Below, piece after piece: positions 5,311 through 8,686 of a stretch of DNA of 8,686 nucleotides. The translations under genes and the position numbers were made by a program. Numbering within the stretch: the stretch's first letter is position 1; each line of letters starts with the position of its first letter. The notes under the pieces are model-generated. The model was not told the origin of the DNA, made no database searches, and saw nothing but the letters and a program-made list of their open reading frames with translations. Origin of the DNA: JANLWK01 sp031364505 (lineage in GTDB: Bacteria; Eisenbacteria; RBG-16-71-46); NCBI GenBank assembly GCA_031364505.1, contig JANLWK010000030.1:1-8686 (forward strand), in the 5' to 3' direction.

Positions 5311-6057
5311 CTACTGCGCGAGCCGGGTGAGCACGTCGTCGGGGACGCTGTAGTTCGCGTACACCCTCTGCACGTCCTCGTGATCCTCGAGCGCTTCGAT
5401 CAGGCGCAGCAGCGCGGCCGCGTGGGCTTCGTCGACCGGCACTTGGATGGCGGGAAGGCGCGTCAGCTCTGCGCTCTGGACGGCCAGCTTCCGCGCGGCG
5501 AGCGCCTCCTTCACGCCTTCGAAGTGGCCGGGCACGGTGATGATCTCGTACGACTCGCCCTCGGTGAGCACGTCGTCGGCGCCGGCCTCGAGCGCCCACT
5601 CGATGAGGGCATCCTCCGGGGCTGCCCCCTTGTCGACGACGATCAGGCCGCGGGGCTTGAACAGGTAGGCGACGGCGCCGGCTTCGGCGAGGTTGCCGCC
5701 GAACTTCGTGAAAATGTGGCGCACGTCACCGCCGGTGCGGTTCTTGTTGTCGGTCGCCACCTCGACCAGCACCGCCACGCCGCCGGGAGCGTAGCCCTCG
5801 TAGTGCGCCTCTTCGTAGACGACGCCCTCGAGCTCCCCCGCGCCCTTCTTGATCGCGCGCTCGACGTTCGCGGCGGGCATGTTGGCCGCCTTGGCCGTCG
5901 CGATCGCGGTGCGCAGGCGCGGATTGCTCTCGGGATCACTGCCCTGCCGCGCGGCGATCGCGATCTCCTTCAGCACCTTCGTGAACAGCCGGCCGCGGGC
6001 CGCGTCCGTGGCGGCCTTCTTGCGCTTGATGGTCGCCCATTTGGAGTGGCCGGACAT
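5311..6057 (-). CDS. yebC: YebC/PmpR family protein (ribosome-associated factor, formerly regulator)
   Basis: This 248-residue cytosolic protein is a full-length YebC/TACO1-family member. It starts with the hallmark MSGHSKWATIKRKK (1-14) and continues with FTKVLKEIAIAARQG (25-39), AKAANMPAANVERAIKKG (54-71), YEGYAPGG (85-92) and ATDNKNRT (100-107). It ends in the usual acidic segment LEDHEDVQRVYANY. Family members were first described as transcription regulators (PmpR in Pseudomonas). The mitochondrial relative TACO1 is a translation factor, and recent work ties bacterial YebC to relief of ribosome stalling at proline-rich stretches, so a translational role is more likely here. The ATG at 6057 is the canonical start; the ribosome binding site is weak. 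It sits 22 bp after the EF-G paralogue and 15 bp before ruvC, so it is probably co-transcribed with both. The yebC-ruvC adjacency is widely conserved. Confidence 0.96.
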   Translation of the reverse strand: MSGHSKWATIKRKKAATDAARGRLFTKVLKEIAIAARQGSDPESNPRLRTAIATAKAANMPAANVERAIKKGAGELEGVVYEEAHYEGYAPGGVAVLVEVATDNKNRTGGDVRHIFTKFGGNLAEAGAVAYLFKPRGLIVVDKGAAPEDALIEWALEAGADDVLTEGESYEIITVPGHFEGVKEALAARKLAVQSAELTRLPAIQVPVDEAHAAALLRLIEALEDHEDVQRVYANYSVPDDVLTRLAQ

Positions 6058-6079
6058 GCCCGTTCAGGGAATCCGCGCG

Positions 6080-8179
6080 TCAGGCGTGGGCTCCCGCCTC
6101 CTTTTCGGCCTTGGCGGCGGCGATCACCTTGTCCGCCAGCTCGCGCGGGACTTCCTCGTAGTGCGAGACCTTCATGCCGTGCATGCCGCGGCCCTGCGTC
6201 ATCGAGCGCAGGTGCGTCGAGTACTTGTAGGTCTCCGACACCGGCACCATCGCCTTGATCACCTGGTAGTGCCCGTCGGTTTCGGTGCCGAGGATCTTGC
6301 CGCGACGGCTCGACAGATCTCCCATCACGTCGCCCAGGAACTCCTCGGGCACGCGCACCTGGATCTCGCCGTAGGGCTCGAGCAGGGCGGGCTTCGCGTC
6401 GAGCATGACCTGGTGGAAGCACGACTCGGCCGCGATCTTGAACGCCATCTCCGACGAGTCGACGTCGTGGTACTTGCCGAAGAACACCGCGGCGCGCACG
6501 TCGACGACCGGTGAGCCGGCGAGCGGGCCCTTCTCCATCGCCGCGATCACGCCCTTCTCGACCGCCGGGATGAACTGGTTCGGGATCGTGCCACCCTTGA
6601 TCTCGTCGACGAACTCGAAGCCCTCGCCGCGCGTGCGCGGCTCGAGCCGCAGGTGCACCTCGCCGAACTGGCCGCGGCCGCCTGTCTGCTTCTTGTGGCG
6701 GTAGTCGCCCTGCGCCTTGGTCTTGATCGTCTCGCGGTACGGCACGTGGGGCCGGCTCAGCACGACCTCGACGCCGAAGCGCCGCTTCATGCGGTCGACC
6801 ATGACCTCGAGCTGGAGGTCACCCATGCCGCGCACGAGCGACTCGTGCGTGCTCGTCTCGTAGTGGCGGCCGAACGTCGGGTCCTCTTCGTGCAACCGGG
6901 CGAGGCCCTGCACCATCTTCTCTTCGTCGCCCTTGTTCTTGGCCCGCACGCACTCCTCGGTGACCGGCGAAGGGAAGTTCGGCGGATCGAGCACCACCGG
7001 CCGCGACTTGTCGGCCAGCGTGTCGGCGGTGTGCGTCTCCTTGAGCTTGACCGCCGCGACGATGTCGCCCGCGAGCACCCGCTTGCACTCCTGGCGCTCC
7101 TTGCCGACGAGGTTGTAGAGCGTGCCAAGTTTTTCGGAGCGATTGCGCGTCGTGTTGAGCAACTCGACGCCCGGCTCCAGGTGCCCCGAGAAGAGGCGGA
7201 TCAGCGACAGGTCGCCGAGATGCTGCTCGGAGAACGTCTTGAACACGATGGCCGCGGCGGGCTCGGCGGCGTCGGGTTTGACGGTGGTCACGCTGCCGTT
7301 CGATCCGCCCTTCGCCGACTGCGGCTTGACGTCGAGCGGCGACGGCAGCACGTCGACGATCTCGTCGAGCACTTCCTTGACGCCCTGGTTGTTGAACGCG
7401 GAGCAGCAGAACGCCGGCACCAGGTCGCCCTGGACCACGCGCTCGCACAGGCCGTGGCGAATCTCCTCGACCGTCAGGTTGCCCTCGCCGAGGAATTTCT
7501 CCATGAGCTGCTCGTCCCCCGTCGCGGCTTCCTCGAGCAGTTTCGCGCGCGCGTCGGCGACCTCGGCGGCCATGTCGGCGGGAATGGGCACTTCCTGGCT
7601 CTTCTCCTCCATGCCCTTGCCCGTGAACGTGTAGGCCTTCAGCTCGATCAGGTCGACGATGCCGTGGAACGTCTCGGCCTGGCCGATCGGCAGCTGCACG
7701 GCGACGGCGTTGATGCCGATGCGATCGTGGACGGACTTGAGCGAACCCGCGAAGTCGGCGTGCTCCTTGTCCATCATGTTCACGACGAGCAGCGTGGGCA
7801 TCTTGTCCTCTTTGAGGACTTCCCAGATGACCTCGGTGCCCACCTCGGCGCCGGCGTTCGCGCGGAGCAGCAGCACGGCGGCATCGGCGACGCGCAGCGC
7901 GCTGTGCATGTCCCCGACGAAGTCGAGATAGCCCGGCGTGTCGATCAGGTTGATCTTGTGACCCGACCACTCGAACTGCGCGAGGCCGAGATTGATCGTG
8001 ATCTGGCGCGCGATCTCGTCGGCGTTGTAGTCGAGCAGCGTGGTCCCCTCGCCGATGCGTCCGAGACGGTTCGTGGCCTTGGCGAGATACAGCATCGCTT
8101 CGGCGAGGGAGGTCTTGCCCACTCCGTGGTGGGCGACGAGGGCAACGTTGCGGATCTGCGCCGTCGGGTATTCCTTCAA
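6080..8179 (-). CDS. Elongation factor G-like GTPase (EF-G2/FusA2-type paralogue)
   Basis: This is a 699-residue translational GTPase with the full EF-G architecture: a G domain (about 1-275), domain II (about 320-400), then domains III, IV and V. The G1 motif is AHHGVGKT (16-23). Switch I has ARQITINLGL (57-66) in place of the usual RGITI. G3 is DTPGYLDF with Y84 at the place of the usual catalytic histidine. G4 is NMMD (134-137) instead of NKMD, and G5 is CSAFNNQG. Domain IV shows YRETIKTKAQGDYRHKKQ and GGRGQFGEV; domain V has EPYGEIQVRVPEEFLGDVMG and SHYEEVP. The DTPGY variant is typical of EF-G-like paralogues (mycobacterial FusA2, Thermus EF-G-2), whose cellular role is unclear, rather than the housekeeping fusA beside rpsL-rpsG-tuf. 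A TTG start at 8179 is chosen: GGGAGGT lies just upstream and the protein then starts MKEYPTAQIRNVALV, as in relatives. A GTG at 8257 has no ribosome binding site and adds 26 unrelated residues. Confidence 0.9.
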   Translation of the reverse strand: MKEYPTAQIRNVALVAHHGVGKTSLAEAMLYLAKATNRLGRIGEGTTLLDYNADEIARQITINLGLAQFEWSGHKINLIDTPGYLDFVGDMHSALRVADAAVLLLRANAGAEVGTEVIWEVLKEDKMPTLLVVNMMDKEHADFAGSLKSVHDRIGINAVAVQLPIGQAETFHGIVDLIELKAYTFTGKGMEEKSQEVPIPADMAAEVADARAKLLEEAATGDEQLMEKFLGEGNLTVEEIRHGLCERVVQGDLVPAFCCSAFNNQGVKEVLDEIVDVLPSPLDVKPQSAKGGSNGSVTTVKPDAAEPAAAIVFKTFSEQHLGDLSLIRLFSGHLEPGVELLNTTRNRSEKLGTLYNLVGKERQECKRVLAGDIVAAVKLKETHTADTLADKSRPVVLDPPNFPSPVTEECVRAKNKGDEEKMVQGLARLHEEDPTFGRHYETSTHESLVRGMGDLQLEVMVDRMKRRFGVEVVLSRPHVPYRETIKTKAQGDYRHKKQTGGRGQFGEVHLRLEPRTRGEGFEFVDEIKGGTIPNQFIPAVEKGVIAAMEKGPLAGSPVVDVRAAVFFGKYHDVDSSEMAFKIAAESCFHQVMLDAKPALLEPYGEIQVRVPEEFLGDVMGDLSSRRGKILGTETDGHYQVIKAMVPVSETYKYSTHLRSMTQGRGMHGMKVSHYEEVPRELADKVIAAAKAEKEAGAHA

Positions 8180-8184
8180 GATGC

Positions 8185-8191
8185 ACCTCCC
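8185..8191 (-). promoter_or_regulatory. Ribosome binding site of the EF-G-like gene
   Basis: On the minus strand GGGAGGT precedes the TTG start at 8179, with 6 nt between the GGAGG core and the start codon. It is one of the best Shine-Dalgarno matches in the window and decides for the TTG start. Confidence 0.75.
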
Positions 8192-8242
8192 AGCGTGGGC
8201 GGGACGGTGATGCCCTGGTGAAGCCGGTCGACAGGTGAAGCA

Positions 8243-8260
8243 GGCGTGGAGCAACACGCC
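8243..8260 (-). repeat. Hairpin in the leader of the EF-G-like gene
   Basis: GGCGTG and CACGCC are perfect 6-bp arms around a 6-nt loop (TTGCTC on the minus strand). If transcription starts near 8274, as the promoter predicts, the hairpin is close to the 5' end of an approximately 95-nt leader. It could stabilise the mRNA or act as a weak sppA terminator, but no U-run follows. A short direct repeat (GCTTCACC, minus strand) lies just downstream. I do not recognise a riboswitch. Confidence 0.45.
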
Positions 8261-8280
8261 GTAAACTTATGTAATGACGG

Positions 8281-8310
8281 AAGCTAACACGCTGTTTCGA
8301 ACAGGGTCAA
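8281..8310 (-). promoter_or_regulatory. Predicted sigma70-type promoter for the EF-G-like/yebC/ruv operon
   Basis: On the minus strand a -35 box TTGACC (8310-8305, 5 of 6 matches) is separated by 18 bp from a -10 box TAGCTT (8286-8281). The -10 keeps the key T, A and final T and has an extended TG one base upstream. It lies in the only clearly AT-richer stretch of the window and begins immediately after the sppA stop. The spacer contains the small inverted repeat CTGTT-CGA-AACAG, a possible operator. The predicted start is near 8274. Whether this lineage uses such boxes is unknown. Confidence 0.5.
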
Positions 8311-8686
8311 CTATCGGAGCTGGATGCTCCACGGCAGCAGCGCGAGCGTGCGGCCGACGGGGAATCGCGACGCCGAAACCCACGCCGAAATCACCGGCGC
8401 GAGCTTCGTGAGGCGCGATTCCGCGTCGTCGGTGTCCTCGTCGATCCATCCCTGCAGCGTGCGCTCGAAGAACGAGCGCTCGACGCGCGGGTATTCCTCC
8501 ATGTCGAACGGCGTGCTCGACGGCAGCCCCGCCCGCCGCACGGCGAGCCGGAACGCCGTGCGGATTCCCCCGAGCGTGTCGACCAGCGCACGCTCCTGCG
8601 CGGACTGGCCCGACCACACGCGCCCGCGCGCGACCGAGTCGACGTCGGCGACGCCCAGGTGCCGGCCCTCGGCGACGCGGTCGAGG
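8311..8686 (-). CDS. sppA: Signal peptide peptidase SppA (peptidase family S49), C-terminal fragment
   Basis: The frame is open from the right edge and encodes the last 124 residues of an S49 serine peptidase. These membrane-bound enzymes degrade cleaved signal peptides. The fragment reads RVAEGRHLGVADVDSVARGR, then VWSGQSAQERALVDTLGG. This is the conserved block where the family shows GRVWTG-QA--LGLVD-LGG, and it identifies the protein well. The tail ends LALLPWSIQLR, as in the longer SppA forms, and then a TAG at 8311. The catalytic serine and lysine, the membrane anchor and the start lie right of the window, so activity cannot be judged. The GTG at 8619 is internal. The EF-G-like gene follows on the same strand after 131 bp, with a predicted promoter in between, so the two are probably separate transcription units. 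Confidence 0.88.
   Translation of the reverse strand, partial: LDRVAEGRHLGVADVDSVARGRVWSGQSAQERALVDTLGGIRTAFRLAVRRAGLPSSTPFDMEEYPRVERSFFERTLQGWIDEDTDDAESRLTKLAPVISAWVSASRFPVGRTLALLPWSIQLR

Noticed and set aside
4846..6258. Long + strand open frame (470 codons) antisense to ruvC, yebC and the EF-G-like 3' end
   Set aside because: It spans several well-identified minus-strand genes and their spacers, and shows no recognisable motif. It is a compositional shadow.
6653..8221. Long + strand open frame (522 codons) antisense to the EF-G-like gene
   Set aside because: It mirrors a strongly conserved gene in a GC-rich sequence where antisense frames stay open by composition. The translation is rich in H, R, D and L without family motifs.
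8180..8257. Upstream GTG start giving the EF-G-like protein 26 more residues
   Set aside because: There is no ribosome binding site for it, the added residues are not like any EF-G, and they would translate through the leader hairpin and the ribosome binding site used by the TTG start.
8281..8310. LexA/SOS box in the promoter of the ruv operon
   Set aside because: The inverted repeat CTGTT-CGA-AACAG fits neither the E. coli CTG-N10-CAG box, the GAAC-N4-GTTC box, nor the alphaproteobacterial GTTC-N7-GTTC box.

Overview
The window is GC-rich bacterial chromosome (about two thirds G+C or more by eye) with dense, short-gapped genes and no sign of plasmid, phage or insertion-sequence content. The lineage cannot be fixed from these genes. 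The family variants and GC content would fit a high-GC uncultivated group such as Gemmatimonadota or Candidatus Eisenbacteria, but that is a weak guess.

Layout. At the left edge, the 3' end of an acyl-CoA carboxylase beta subunit gene (propionyl-CoA carboxylase type, + strand) runs in and stops at 324. Every other gene is on the minus strand and is best read from right to left. A C-terminal fragment of signal peptide peptidase SppA (8686-8311) is followed by an intergenic region with a good sigma70-type promoter and a leader hairpin. Next come an EF-G paralogue (8179-6080), yebC (6057-5311), ruvC (5295-4750), ruvA (4676-4065), ruvB (4038-2941), queA (2835-1807), a class I O-methyltransferase (1747-1079) and a small two-helix membrane protein of unknown function (938-414). 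The last of these converges on the carboxylase gene across an 89-bp spacer full of inverted repeats.

How the genes work together. yebC-ruvC-ruvA-ruvB-queA is a widely conserved bacterial gene order. RuvA and RuvB bind and migrate Holliday junctions, RuvC cuts them, YebC is a ribosome- or nucleic-acid-associated factor, and QueA makes epoxyqueuosine at the tRNA wobble position. The local additions are the EF-G paralogue at the head and the methyltransferase at the tail. From the EF-G paralogue to ruvB the gaps are 15-73 bp, which suggests one transcript; queA is set off by 105 bp.

No wholly new system is visible. The points most worth a second look are: (i) a palindrome with core ACCTGCCCC..GGCAG that recurs at three gene 3' ends in the left 1.8 kb; (ii) the EF-G paralogue, whose GTPase motifs depart from canonical EF-G (DTPGY for DTPGH, NMMD for NKMD); (iii) a 24-bp-period tandem duplication between ruvC and ruvA, whose sequence also appears right after the ruvB stop codon; (iv) the unassigned membrane protein. 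No intergenic stretch exceeds 300 bp, and no tRNA, rRNA, CRISPR or recognisable riboswitch was seen.
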